From GCA-002700125 sp964434385 (lineage in GTDB: Bacteria > Chloroflexota > Dehalococcoidia > Lucifugimonadales > Lucifugimonadaceae): a stretch of 48,421 bases of DNA. The notes beneath the pieces are model-generated. The model was not told the DNA's origin and searched no databases. It saw nothing but the letters and a program-made list of their open reading frames with translations. Location: assembly GCA_964434385.1 (NCBI GenBank), contig CAYSUW010000010.1, positions 1 to 48,421 on the forward strand. The letters run 5' to 3'. Shown one piece after another: positions 33,945 through 43,170 of the stretch (positions within the stretch are counted from its first letter, which is position 1; each line of letters begins with the position of its first letter). Both the position numbers and the translations under genes were made by a program.

Positions 33945-35156
33945 TTGAATAAAAATATTTGGCTAATTATATTTAATTCTAAGGGATTCAAGATACTATT
34001 GGGCTTGGGTTTTATAACTTCATTTACTAGGTATCTTGAGGTTTTAGCTAATGCCTATTTTGTCTTTCAATTAAGTCAAGATCCTTTGTTAGTAGGAATT
34101 AATGCAGGTCTAAGATTACTTCCACTATTTTTGTTCGGATGGGTAATCGGTATTATCAGTGATAGATTAGATAAACGTTTGATGGTAATTCTTTCACTAA
34201 TGATTTTTTTCTTAGTTTCTTTCTCTTTATTTTTTCTTATATATTTTGAAATGATTGAAATATGGCATTTAATGATTGGGTCTTTATTTTCTGGAATTGG
34301 ATGGGCATTTGAGTTACCAACGAGAAGATCTTTGATAGTAGATTTTTTGAATTCAGAAAATGTTTCATTAGGGGTAGGTATTGATGCTTCTACTCAAAAC
34401 TTCACTAGGATTTTAGGACCATTAATGGCAGGTATCTTATTGGTCTTACTTCCTTCACTTCCTTATTTGATGACTTCTATTTCACATTTGCTAGGTATTT
34501 TTTTATCTCTTCTAATACTGAAAAAGCAATATTCTAAATTTATTAGAAAGCTAGAAAAATCGTCCGTATTTGATGACATAACATATCTTCTAAAGGGAAA
34601 AGCTTTCAGGTTGGTATTAGGAATTTCAGTTATTATGAACATTTGGGCTTTTCCTTATCAAAGTATGGTTCCTGTAGTGGCTGAAACAGTTTTAAAAATC
34701 AATCCTTTTCTTCTAGGTTTATTAGTTGCTATTGAAGGCACTGGTGCATTTTTGGGCTCAATATTTGTAGCAACATTTGTAAGAAGAAATCTTCAATCAA
34801 TGGTTTTTACTTTGGGTTCTTCTTTATTTTTGATTTGTATTTTTATTTTTGCTATTTCTGATATTTACTTACTTTCAGTAGTTATTGTATTTTTGGGAGG
34901 ATTGGGTATTTCATGCTTTAGCACTTTACAAAGCGTGATAATTTTAGATAGAACTCCTTCGCACTTAAGAGGTTCTGCTATGGGATCATTAACTACAATG
35001 ATAGGGACTCAACCTATTGGAGCTTTACATATTGGATGGGTTTGTTCTATTTTCACTCCTTCTTTGGGGTTAAGAATTTCTTCATCTGAGGGTTTAATCT
35101 TATTAATTTTGTTTGTTTTTATTAATTCGGGAGTATTATTTAATAAGAATAAATGA
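33945..35156 (+). CDS. MFS transporter (EntS-like, MFS_3)
   Basis: A 403-residue major facilitator with about twelve helices. The N-terminal LGFITSFTRYLEVLANAYFVFQLSQDP and the loop GIISDRLDKRLMVI (about 68-81) match the MFS_3/enterobactin-exporter-like group. The start is TTG at 33945, 14 bases after serA; no ATG lies near, and there is no strong ribosome site, so the exact start is uncertain. It could export an end product or toxic metabolite. It overlaps the next gene by four bases (ATGA). Confidence 0.83.
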   Translation: MNKNIWLIIFNSKGFKILLGLGFITSFTRYLEVLANAYFVFQLSQDPLLVGINAGLRLLPLFLFGWVIGIISDRLDKRLMVILSLMIFFLVSFSLFFLIYFEMIEIWHLMIGSLFSGIGWAFELPTRRSLIVDFLNSENVSLGVGIDASTQNFTRILGPLMAGILLVLLPSLPYLMTSISHLLGIFLSLLILKKQYSKFIRKLEKSSVFDDITYLLKGKAFRLVLGISVIMNIWAFPYQSMVPVVAETVLKINPFLLGLLVAIEGTGAFLGSIFVATFVRRNLQSMVFTLGSSLFLICIFIFAISDIYLLSVVIVFLGGLGISCFSTLQSVIILDRTPSHLRGSAMGSLTTMIGTQPIGALHIGWVCSIFTPSLGLRISSSEGLILLILFVFINSGVLFNKNK

Positions 35157-35893
35157 ATATCAAAAACCCAAAACCTAATGATCATCCTTCTTTAGAAAGT
35201 TCTAGTGATCTTTCTGTTTTTTATAATCAAATGATTAATTGTTCTTTATGCCCAAGGATTTTTGAGTTTCGCAATAAAATTGCTAGAGAGAAAAGAAAGC
35301 AATTCGCAGATTGGAATTACTGGGGAAAGCCAGTACCTGGTTATGGAGATTTAAATGCTAGTTTACTTATAGTTGGATTGGCTCCTGCAGCTCATGGAGG
35401 GAATAGAACTGGAAGAGTATTTACAGGAGATAAGTCAGCAGATTTTTTAATGAAATGTTTGCATGAAGCTGGCTTATGTAATCAACCTTTTTCAGAATCA
35501 TTATCTGATGGATTGAAACTTTATGATATTTTTATCACTCCAGTCTTAAAATGTGTTCCTCCTCAAGATAAACCTACCTCTGTAGAACTTCGAACATGTT
35601 TTAAGTATTTTAATAAAGAACTTGAGTATTTAAATAACGTAAAGACAGTAGTTGCTTTAGGTAAAATTGCATTTGATGGATGTTTGAAATATTTTAGTCA
35701 ATATCAAAAAATTCGTAAAAAGGATTACTCATTTGGGCATAACGTAAAATATAAGATGGACAATGGTGTGCTTCTATTAGGTTCTTATCATCCTAGTCCA
35801 AGGAATGTTAACACTGGAAGATTGACAAAAAAAATGATGGTTGATTTTTTTATTAATACTTTTGAAATTAGTAAGTATGAAAATAAGGAATAA
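35153..35893 (+). CDS. Family 5 uracil-DNA glycosylase (UDGb)
   Basis: A 246-residue Fe-S DNA-repair enzyme that removes uracil and other deaminated bases. Motif A is GLAPAAHGGNRTGRVFTGD (75-93), nearly identical to the family 5 consensus, and motif B is GSYHPSPRNVNTG. Four cysteines in the right places (C30, C33, C134, C149) should hold a 4Fe-4S cluster. It is translated by an ATGA overlap with the MFS gene, but there is no obvious functional tie. It ends two bases from the convergent lipoprotein gene. Confidence 0.9.
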   Translation: MNIKNPKPNDHPSLESSSDLSVFYNQMINCSLCPRIFEFRNKIAREKRKQFADWNYWGKPVPGYGDLNASLLIVGLAPAAHGGNRTGRVFTGDKSADFLMKCLHEAGLCNQPFSESLSDGLKLYDIFITPVLKCVPPQDKPTSVELRTCFKYFNKELEYLNNVKTVVALGKIAFDGCLKYFSQYQKIRKKDYSFGHNVKYKMDNGVLLLGSYHPSPRNVNTGRLTKKMMVDFFINTFEISKYENKE

Positions 35894-35894
35894 A

Positions 35895-36461
35895 TTATTT
35901 TTCAATCATATCTACTAAGTTCCAACATGTTTCCAATGATTCATTACTAGTGAATCCCCAACATAGAAGGATTACATTGTTGTATGTAAGATAATCAAAA
36001 TATTTTGGGATTTCTTGACAAGAACCAGTATTTCTAGCACAAAATTCCCCTCCATGTCCTTTTCCAAGCATTTTCCGATCTGTTAATCCTACTTTCCACA
36101 TTGTTTCTTTCCTGTCTAACTTAGCTTCTTCTCCAGTATCATCTTCTGCAAATGCAGTTCCATCAGAAACAGCTGTTGAATGATCTGGATAAAACCTTAA
36201 TTCATAGTATTTAACATTATCTTCATCTGGACCCCAGTATCCGTACCATGCTTCCGTAGATCCTGTCAGTTTGGATACGTTATATTCCTTATATTCGTTA
36301 AACCCAACATCAAAAAAATCCTTGGAAGAATAAATCTTTCCGTTATCCACTACTTGTTCATATAAAATTTCTTCAACAACAGGTTCAGGAGTTGGTGTAG
36401 GTATAGGATCTGAGAGACATGAAGGTAATAATATCAATAAAATGATAAACTTTTTTCTCAT
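35895..36461 (-). CDS. Uncharacterised four-cysteine lipoprotein (family copy 1)
   Basis: A 188-residue predicted lipoprotein. The signal peptide ends at a lipobox LLPSC (C15), followed by a Pro/Thr spacer (PIPTPTPEPVVEE). The globular part shares W72, ELRFYPDH, the DR pair at 128-129 and four cysteines C141, C148, C167 and C179 with the protein at 44026-44562; the last two intervals (19 and 12 residues) are identical in both. The four cysteines probably form two disulfides outside the membrane. I know no named family for it. Its ATG overlaps the stop of the sulfatase gene (ATGA), so the two are translated together. Confidence 0.75.
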   Translation of the reverse strand: MRKKFIILLILLPSCLSDPIPTPTPEPVVEEILYEQVVDNGKIYSSKDFFDVGFNEYKEYNVSKLTGSTEAWYGYWGPDEDNVKYYELRFYPDHSTAVSDGTAFAEDDTGEEAKLDRKETMWKVGLTDRKMLGKGHGGEFCARNTGSCQEIPKYFDYLTYNNVILLCWGFTSNESLETCWNLVDMIEK

Positions 36462-38242
36462 GTATCTTTACCTGGTATTCTCATGCCCCTAATATTCATA
36501 TTATTCTTATTATTTGGGTTTGGAGGTTTTCTTTTGAATCTTCTTTGATGATTTAGGTCAAAATCTAAAAAATTAGGATCACCTCTATTGATTAATTTGT
36601 CATGATCAAGTTCTGCTGATTCTTTTTTCGAATCAATTCTTTTTCCAGTATTGATTAATGTTTTTGTACCTTTATCTTGTAATATCAGTGGCCAATCTAA
36701 TACACCGCATCTTTTTGCCCAATCTACATATTCTTTCTCAAGTTTTTTGGCTATATATTTTTCTTGATTTATAAGATTATTAGTCTCACTCCTATCTTCA
36801 TTTATATTGTATAATTCCCAAGGACCAGGAAATTCAGAAACTAATTTCCATTCACCAATTCTGACAGCTCGATTGCCTTCATGCTCCCAGCAGAGAGGTT
36901 TATCTTTACTAAATTCTGAACCATCGAATAATCTTGCAAAACTTTCACCTTCGATAGGAGTAATGTCATTGCCATTAAATGTGTTTGGATACTTAGATCC
37001 ACAAATATCAATTATTGTTGGTGAAATATCAGCAAATTGAACTGGAGTATTAATAATATTGTGAGTTGAAATTTTTTCTGGCCAGTGAATTATAAAAGGT
37101 GTTGAAATTCCCCCTTCATGCACCCAACGTTTGAATAACCTAAATGGAGTATTTGATACATTTGCCCAAGGTAAGTCATAACTCATAAATGTATCAACTG
37201 GACCAGGTCTTAAATTAGGGATATTTCCGAATTTTACTTTCTCCCCATTAGGGCCGGGAGTATTGAATTTACTAGGCTCAGGTTGATTAGAATCTTCAGC
37301 TAAAAACTCGGCGCACCCTCCATTATCTGCCGCAAACATTATTACAGTATTCTCGAATTCTCCAATTTCTTTTAATTTGTCTATAATAGTCCCTATTCCT
37401 CTGTCCATTTGCTCAATTTGTGCAGAATAAGTCGCCATTCGTAGATCTTCCCAATCTTTATTAGGTACATCATTCCAATTTGGAGTAGCTGGATCCTCTT
37501 CAGTGAGTTTCCACTTTTGATCTAGTACATTTCCTCTCATTTCTTCGTACCTATTCATTCTTAATTCACTCCACCCTTTTCTATATTTTCCTTCATATTT
37601 TGATATATCTTCTTCCCAAGCATGCAAAGGCCAATGTGGAGCAGTAAATGCCACATACATGAAAAATGGATTTAATTCATCCTTCTCATCTATCATTTTT
37701 ACTGCATGTTTAGAGATTTCATCAGTGTAGTGAAAATCATTTGATTCAACTTGAATAAATTTATTCTCAAGCATTAAAGTAGGAGGGTTATAAAAATTAC
37801 CAGCACCAGAAAGAGTTCCAAAGAATTTATTGAATCCTCTTTCTTTTGGAGTAGGGAACCCTTCTTTTCCAAGACTGTAGTTTTCAGGGCTCATCATATT
37901 TTCACCTCCTCCAACATGCCATTTCCCTGACATAAAAGTTTGATATCCTGTAGATTTGAGACATTCTGCAATAGTTACGCAATTGTTGCTTAAATAACCT
38001 TGATAATTATGAGTTCCAAGATTGTCTACCATGTGACCTACTCCGGCTTGATGTGGTGTAAGTCCACTTAAAAGTGATGCTCTTGAAGGACAACATCTTG
38101 CAGAGTTATACATTTGTGTCATCATAAGTCCATTTTTACCTAGAGCATCTAAATTAGGAGTATTGATTTCTGCTCCAAAACAACCTATATCAGAATATCC
38201 AAGATCATCTGCTAGTATAAAAATTACATTTGGTTTTTTCAT
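36458..38242 (-). CDS. Formylglycine-dependent sulfatase (sulfatase 2)
   Basis: A 594-residue sulfatase. I choose ATG 38242, seven bases after AGGAGA, over an in-frame ATG at 38275 that would add eleven residues. Metal-binding Asp12 and Asp13 lie in LADDLGYSD, the modified cysteine is C50 in RCCPSRAS (C-x-P-x-R), and the second metal site is AADNGG. It is long for the family because of several insertions and an arylsulfatase-like C-terminal lobe ending in a basic tail. No signal peptide is visible, which is odd next to a lipoprotein. The downstream lipoprotein gene overlaps it by four bases. The substrate is unknown. Confidence 0.9.
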   Translation of the reverse strand: MKKPNVIFILADDLGYSDIGCFGAEINTPNLDALGKNGLMMTQMYNSARCCPSRASLLSGLTPHQAGVGHMVDNLGTHNYQGYLSNNCVTIAECLKSTGYQTFMSGKWHVGGGENMMSPENYSLGKEGFPTPKERGFNKFFGTLSGAGNFYNPPTLMLENKFIQVESNDFHYTDEISKHAVKMIDEKDELNPFFMYVAFTAPHWPLHAWEEDISKYEGKYRKGWSELRMNRYEEMRGNVLDQKWKLTEEDPATPNWNDVPNKDWEDLRMATYSAQIEQMDRGIGTIIDKLKEIGEFENTVIMFAADNGGCAEFLAEDSNQPEPSKFNTPGPNGEKVKFGNIPNLRPGPVDTFMSYDLPWANVSNTPFRLFKRWVHEGGISTPFIIHWPEKISTHNIINTPVQFADISPTIIDICGSKYPNTFNGNDITPIEGESFARLFDGSEFSKDKPLCWEHEGNRAVRIGEWKLVSEFPGPWELYNINEDRSETNNLINQEKYIAKKLEKEYVDWAKRCGVLDWPLILQDKGTKTLINTGKRIDSKKESAELDHDKLINRGDPNFLDFDLNHQRRFKRKPPNPNNKNNMNIRGMRIPGKDT

Positions 38243-38408
38243 TTTAATTTCTCCTATATTCTTAGAAAAATCCAATAGCAGCAGTTTTTTCTGGGTTTGA
38301 GTATTTCACAATATAATTACATCTTATTTTAATGAAAATCATCATACCATCTACTATTTTCTTAGTCATTAAACTATTATTAATTATGATTATACTTATA
38401 TGTGAAAT

Positions 38409-38414
38409 TATAAT
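38409..38414 (+). promoter_or_regulatory. Candidate -10 box giving a near-leaderless purT transcript
   Basis: A perfect TATAAT ends 15 bases before the purT ATG. Transcription would then start about nine bases upstream of the codon, which fits the absence of a ribosome site. The -35 region (ATGATT at 38386-38391) matches consensus poorly. Confidence 0.35.
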
Positions 38415-38429
38415 TTTTTAAGTGCTGAT

Positions 38430-39617
38430 ATGGTAAATATAGGAACTCCTTTTACATCTAATTCAACTAAGGTTATGCTCCTTGGTTCTGGAGAACTTGG
38501 CAAAGAGGTCTTAATAGAATTACAGAGATATGGAGTAGAAGTTATTGCAGTGGATCGTTATGAAAATGCACCTGCAATGCAAGTTGCACATCGTTCTCAT
38601 GTTATTGATATGTTATCCGCGGATGAACTTAGAGAATTAATAGAATTAGAGAAACCAAATATTATTGTTCCTGAAATTGAAGCTATAGCAACAGAAGTTC
38701 TTCTAGAGGTAGAGGAAAAAGGAGTGAAAGTTATTCCTAACGCTAACGCTGTACATATTACTATGAACAGGGAAAGAATTAGAGATTTGGCATCTAATCA
38801 ATTGAACCTTCAAACGACAAAATTTCGATTTGCAGATAATTTAGATCAACTTATTTCATTTGTGAAGTCTGATATAGGATATCCATGTGTTGTGAAACCT
38901 ATTATGAGTTCAAGTGGAAAAGGCCAATCAGTAATTAAGAGTTTTGATGATATTTCTAATGCGTGGAATTTTGCTCAAGAGGCTGGTAGAGCAGGAAAAG
39001 GAAGAGTAATTGTAGAAGAGTATCTTGATTTTGATTTTGAGATAACTTTATTGACTGTAAGATCTAAAGGTTTAATTTCTTTTTGCCCTCCAATAGGGCA
39101 TAAACAAAAAGATGGAGATTATATTGAAAGTTGGCAACCTCAATTAATGTCAGAAGAAACTTTAAAAAAATCTCAAGAAATTGCTGAAAAAGTTGTTAAT
39201 AAATTATCTGGAAATGGGATTTTTGGAGTTGAATTATTTATAAAAGATCAGATTCCTTTTTTTAGTGAAGTGTCACCTAGGCCTCATGACACCGGTATGG
39301 TTACTATGATTTCTCAAGAGTTATCTGAGTTTTCATTACATGCAAGAGCAATTTTGGATTTACCTGTTCCTAAAGTTATCAATGCTAAACCTTCTGCTTC
39401 TGTAGTTATAAAAGGGGAAGGAACTAGTGATAATATTGTTTATCAAGGAATCGACGATGCACTTTCTGAAGAACACTCACAGATTAGACTTTTTGGAAAA
39501 CCAAGCATACAAGATAAGAGAAGATTAGGAGTATTACTAGCATCTGATAAAAATCCTGAATCTGCATTGAAAAGAGCAAAAAAAAGTTGTAACAAAATTA
39601 ACATGAAATTCTTTTGA
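38430..39617 (+). CDS. purT: Formate-dependent phosphoribosylglycinamide formyltransferase
   Basis: A 395-residue ATP-grasp enzyme that formylates GAR using formate and ATP, the folate-independent route in purine synthesis. The N-terminal pre-ATP-grasp motif MLLGSGELGKEV, AVDRYENAPAMQVAHRSHVI and VPEIEAIATEVL are PurT hallmarks, as are VVKPIMSSSGKGQSV and SEVSPRPHDTGMVTM in the ATP-grasp domain. It needs a formate source; a formate dehydrogenase gene follows 124 bases downstream on the same strand. The leader appears to be very short. Confidence 0.95.
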   Translation: MVNIGTPFTSNSTKVMLLGSGELGKEVLIELQRYGVEVIAVDRYENAPAMQVAHRSHVIDMLSADELRELIELEKPNIIVPEIEAIATEVLLEVEEKGVKVIPNANAVHITMNRERIRDLASNQLNLQTTKFRFADNLDQLISFVKSDIGYPCVVKPIMSSSGKGQSVIKSFDDISNAWNFAQEAGRAGKGRVIVEEYLDFDFEITLLTVRSKGLISFCPPIGHKQKDGDYIESWQPQLMSEETLKKSQEIAEKVVNKLSGNGIFGVELFIKDQIPFFSEVSPRPHDTGMVTMISQELSEFSLHARAILDLPVPKVINAKPSASVVIKGEGTSDNIVYQGIDDALSEEHSQIRLFGKPSIQDKRRLGVLLASDKNPESALKRAKKSCNKINMKFF

Positions 39618-39677
39618 TGTACTCTAAATACTTTTAGAAAAATTAACCTGAAATTAATCGATAATTAAGCTAACATA

Positions 39678-39707
39678 TATCAAAATATCAAATCATCTGT
39701 TTTGATA
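39678..39707. repeat. Inverted and direct TATCAAA repeats upstream of formate dehydrogenase
   Basis: TATCAAAA (39678-39685) is followed directly by TATCAAA (39686-39692), and TTTTGATA (39700-39707) is the reverse complement of the first. They lie in the 124-base gap after purT, 35-64 bases before the formate dehydrogenase start. This could be an operator or a weak hairpin; the base composition makes chance possible. Confidence 0.4.
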
Positions 39708-39741
39708 ATTAAAGTTTAAATTGATTATTATGAGGAGAAAC

Positions 39742-40947
39742 ATGGATAAACAAAAAATAGTATGTGTTTTATATCAAGATCCGGTAGAAGGATTTCCACC
39801 AGAGTATGCTAGAGACACAATTCCTTCCCTATCAAAATATCCAGATGGACAATCAATGCCTTCTCCTTCAGAAATAGATTTTGTCCCAGGTCACTTATTG
39901 GGTTCGGTTTCAGGAGGATTAGGACTTGAAAATTTTCTCAAAGAAAAAGGGCATGATTTAATTATTACTTCTGATAAAGATGGATTGGACTCTGTTTTTG
40001 AAAAAGAAATAATTGATGCAGATATAGTAATTTCTCAACCATTTTGGCCAGCATATTTAACTTCTGAAAGAATAAAAAAAGCATCAAAATTAAAATTAGC
40101 TATCACTGCAGGTATTGGTTCAGATCATGTGGATTTGCAATCTGCTATTGATAGTGGAATGACGGTTTGTGAGGTCACTTGGTGTAATAGCATTAGTGTT
40201 GCAGAACATGCTGTAATGCAAATGTTAGCTCTAGTTAGAGACTATATTCCTCAATACAACTGGATTAAAAAAGGAGGATGGAATATTGCTGATTCAGTTT
40301 CTAGATCATACGATATTGAAGGAATGAATGTGGGAGTTGTAGCAGCAGGAAGGATAGGGCTAGCAGTATTGAAAAGAATGAAACCTTTTGATGTAAAATT
40401 GCACTATACTGACAGGCATCGCCTTCCTCAGGATGTAGAGGAAGATCTTGGTCTCACTTTTCATGAAAATGTTGAATCACTAGTATCTGTTTGTGATGTA
40501 ATAAGTATTCATTGTCCTCTTCATCCTGAAACAGAACATATGTTTAATGATCAGTTGATTAGTAAGATGAAAAGAGGATCTTATATTGTGAATACTGCTA
40601 GAGGAAAAATTTGTGACAGAGATGCAATTGTAAGAGCTTTGGAAAGTGGTCATCTGGCTGGTTATGCAGGAGATGTATGGTTTCCTCAGCCCCCTCCAAA
40701 TGATCATGCTTGGAGAAATATGCCAAATCATGCTTTGACTCCTCATACTTCTGGTACTTCTCTTTCTGCTCAAGCAAGATATGCATCAGGTGTGAGAGAA
40801 ATTTTAGAATGTTGGTTAGAAGGAAAACCTATAAGAGATGAATATCTAATAGTAGAGAATGGTAGATTAGCAGGAACTGGTGCTCATTCATATTCTGAAG
40901 GAAATGCAACCAAAGGTTCTGAAGAAGCTTCAGAATTTAATTCTTAA
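39742..40947 (+). CDS. fdh: NAD-dependent formate dehydrogenase
   Basis: A 401-residue metal-free formate dehydrogenase, which oxidises formate to CO2 with NAD+. I use ATG 39742, preceded by GAGGAGAAAC; an upstream TTG at 39721 is less likely. Formate-dehydrogenase-specific blocks include QPFWPAYLT, TAGIGSDHVDL, AEHAVMQMLALVRDY, the Rossmann motif VVAAGRIGLAVL, NTARGKICDRDA, WFPQPPPNDHAWR and LTPHTSGTSLSAQARY. Together these separate it from general 2-hydroxyacid dehydrogenases. It is followed after nine bases by a class III aminotransferase. It may supply reducing power from one-carbon compounds and compete with PurT for formate. Confidence 0.93.
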   Translation: MDKQKIVCVLYQDPVEGFPPEYARDTIPSLSKYPDGQSMPSPSEIDFVPGHLLGSVSGGLGLENFLKEKGHDLIITSDKDGLDSVFEKEIIDADIVISQPFWPAYLTSERIKKASKLKLAITAGIGSDHVDLQSAIDSGMTVCEVTWCNSISVAEHAVMQMLALVRDYIPQYNWIKKGGWNIADSVSRSYDIEGMNVGVVAAGRIGLAVLKRMKPFDVKLHYTDRHRLPQDVEEDLGLTFHENVESLVSVCDVISIHCPLHPETEHMFNDQLISKMKRGSYIVNTARGKICDRDAIVRALESGHLAGYAGDVWFPQPPPNDHAWRNMPNHALTPHTSGTSLSAQARYASGVREILECWLEGKPIRDEYLIVENGRLAGTGAHSYSEGNATKGSEEASEFNS

Positions 40948-40956
40948 GGATCAGGT

Positions 40957-42303
40957 ATGTCTCAAAAATTAAAGTTATTGAATGAAGAGATTAAAAAATA
41001 TGAATCTATTACAGAGTTATCTTTTCAAAAACATCATATCGCAAAAAAATATATGCCTGGTGGAAACACTAGAGTAACTCAATGGTTTGATCCTTATCCA
41101 TTTTTTGTGGAGAAAGGAAGAGAGCATAACTTGTATGATATTGATGGAAATGTTTATCTTGACTTCATGATTAATGCAACAACTCTTATTTTGGGACATT
41201 CCCACCCAAAAGTTGTATCTGCTTTAACTGAGCAAGTTAAAAAAGGGGTATCATTTAGTGCTCCTACAGAAAGTCAGGGACGTCTTGCAAAATTATTAGT
41301 AGAACGTATTCCGTCTGTAGAAAAAATTAGATTCACAAACTCTGGCACAGAGGCAACTATGTTATCAATTATGGCCGCTAGAGCTTTTACTAATAAATCT
41401 AAAATTGCAAAATTTGAAGGTGGTTATCATGGTTCTCAGGATCATGTTTCAATAAGTGTAAATCCTTCAAAAGAAAATCTTGGGGAAGAAACAAATCCTG
41501 GTATTTTAGAACATGGTGGTTTGCCTGATAGTTTACTTGATGAAGTTATAGTAATGCCTGTTAATGATATAGAAAAGTGTAAAGAATTAATTTACTCAAA
41601 TAGATCATCATTAGCTTGTGTGATAATGGAGCCAGTGATTTCTAATTTAGGATATATGCCATTAGATTATGATTTTCTTAAATTTATTCGAGAGATCACT
41701 GAAGAGTTAGGTATAGTTCTTATCTTTGACGAGATTCAATCGTTCAGACTTTCTAAAGGAGGTGCTCAAGAAACCATTGGGATTACTCCAGATATTACAT
41801 GTTTAGGAAAGATAATTGGTGGAGGACTTCCTGTAGGTGCTTTTGGAGGTAAAGAAGAAATAATGGATTTGTTTAATCCTAGTAGCGATAACTTTTTGGT
41901 CTCACATTCTGGAACTTTTAATGGTAATCCAATGACTATGGAGGCTGGAGAATCTGTGTTGAATGAACTTACTGATGAAAGGTATATTCAGATGAATAAT
42001 TTAGGTGACGAATTAAGAAATAAATTGTCTTCTGTATTTAGTGAATTGAATATCGAAGCTAATGTGACAGGTATAGGTTCGTTATTTGCTGTGAATTTTA
42101 ATGAATCAAAAATTAATGATTATAGAAGTTTTATACAGAGAGATAGTTTTTTAGGACGTATATTTTTTCTTGGTTTATTAAATCAAGGAATTCTCTGGCA
42201 AACAAAAAATGCTGGAGCACTAAATATTTTGTCTTCCTCAAAAGAAATAGATAAATTTGTTAGTGCTTCAAGTGAAATATCAAAGAAAATAAAAAACGGT
42301 TAG
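40957..42303 (+). CDS. Class III aminotransferase (HemL/glutamate-1-semialdehyde-aminomutase-like)
   Basis: A 448-residue PLP enzyme of the ornithine/GSA-aminomutase group. Signatures include PGGNTRVTQWFDPYPFFVEKG, LGHSHPKVV, FTNSGTEATMLSIMAARA, GGYHGSQDHV, IFDEIQSFR and the PLP lysine in CLGKIIGGGLPVGAFGG. The N-terminus is longer than that of true HemL, and haem genes are not nearby, so it is more likely a catabolic aminotransferase or aminomutase. An AAGGATCAGGT sequence serves as ribosome site, nine bases after the formate dehydrogenase stop. The next gene is an SDR. Confidence 0.85.
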   Translation: MSQKLKLLNEEIKKYESITELSFQKHHIAKKYMPGGNTRVTQWFDPYPFFVEKGREHNLYDIDGNVYLDFMINATTLILGHSHPKVVSALTEQVKKGVSFSAPTESQGRLAKLLVERIPSVEKIRFTNSGTEATMLSIMAARAFTNKSKIAKFEGGYHGSQDHVSISVNPSKENLGEETNPGILEHGGLPDSLLDEVIVMPVNDIEKCKELIYSNRSSLACVIMEPVISNLGYMPLDYDFLKFIREITEELGIVLIFDEIQSFRLSKGGAQETIGITPDITCLGKIIGGGLPVGAFGGKEEIMDLFNPSSDNFLVSHSGTFNGNPMTMEAGESVLNELTDERYIQMNNLGDELRNKLSSVFSELNIEANVTGIGSLFAVNFNESKINDYRSFIQRDSFLGRIFFLGLLNQGILWQTKNAGALNILSSSKEIDKFVSASSEISKKIKNG

Positions 42304-42324
42304 AGATTTTTACCTGGAGGTTTT

Positions 42325-43161
42325 ATGGGTAATAAAGGTCAATTTAGTGGAAAAATAGTTTTTATTACTGGAGGAGCGAGAGGTATAGGAAAAGGAGTAG
42401 GAGATATTTTATCTGAAAGAGGAGCTTCTCTTGCCATATCTGACATAGATGAAGAGGAGCTTAGGAAAATCAATGAAGAATATTCTTCTAAAGGAGTTGA
42501 AATATTAACAGGAACTGTAGATGTTACAGAAAAAAAATCACTCGATGCTTTTGTCTCACAGGTTATTTCAAAATTTGGTCAAATAGATGTTTGTGTTCCT
42601 AATGCTGGTGCTATTGGAGGTGCAGGTTTTGGAACACGAAAAGATTATAATGATCAGGACTGGAACATAACCTGGAATGTTAATGTGAGAGGTTTAGTAA
42701 ATACTACTGATTCAGTTAAGGAGCATATGAAAGAAAGAGAAGAGGGTAAAATTGTAATTGTAGCTTCTCAGGGAGGAAGGAAACCAAGAGGAGTAGGTGA
42801 CAAAGGTAGGGGAAATGTGATGAGTCCTTATTTTGTTTCAAAAGCTGCTGCTATTCAATTCACTCATACTCTTGCTATGGAGTTAGGTAGTTATAATATT
42901 AATGTTAATGCTGTATGTCCTGGAAGATTATGGACATCTTTTTGGCAGAGTATTGCTGAAAATCATAAATCTTTAAACCCTGATTTGAAAGATGTAGATG
43001 TATACGATATTTTTATTGATCAGATAAAAGCAACGATGCCCCTTGGTAAAGCTCAGACTCCTGAAGATATAGGTAAAGCGGTAGCTTTTTTGGCATCTGA
43101 AGATGCATCTCAAATCACAGGTCAAGCTTTAAATATAAATGGTGGTGGAATATTTAATTGA
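42325..43161 (+). CDS. SDR-family NAD-dependent oxidoreductase
   Basis: A 278-residue short-chain dehydrogenase. The cofactor motif is TGGARGIGKGVG (about 15-26), VPNAGAIGG replaces the usual NNAG, the catalytic Tyr-x3-Lys is in YFVSKAA, and the end reads ITGQALNINGGG. An insertion before the Tyr (RKPRGVGDKGRGNV, about 154-167) and another after CPGRLW recall SDRs that act on larger alcohols. A GGAGG ribosome site precedes the ATG. It closes the formate dehydrogenase - aminotransferase - SDR operon, so these enzymes probably work in one pathway; which one is not clear. Confidence 0.88.
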   Translation: MGNKGQFSGKIVFITGGARGIGKGVGDILSERGASLAISDIDEEELRKINEEYSSKGVEILTGTVDVTEKKSLDAFVSQVISKFGQIDVCVPNAGAIGGAGFGTRKDYNDQDWNITWNVNVRGLVNTTDSVKEHMKEREEGKIVIVASQGGRKPRGVGDKGRGNVMSPYFVSKAAAIQFTHTLAMELGSYNINVNAVCPGRLWTSFWQSIAENHKSLNPDLKDVDVYDIFIDQIKATMPLGKAQTPEDIGKAVAFLASEDASQITGQALNINGGGIFN

Positions 43162-43170
43162 TCAAAACAT

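Noticed and set aside
38303..38408. ATTTCACA and TGTGAAAT inverted words 90 bases apart between sulfatase 2 and purT
   Set aside because: Arms are short and far apart in AT-rich sequence, so chance is a good explanation.
40480..40786. Minus-strand frames opposite formate dehydrogenase
   Set aside because: Antisense to strongly conserved Fdh residues; codon use and composition look like shadows.
1185..40947. Treating all four 2-hydroxyacid dehydrogenase-family genes as duplicates of one enzyme
   Set aside because: SerA has an ACT domain and SerA-specific blocks, Fdh has formate-specific motifs, and the other two differ from each other in the active-site surroundings.
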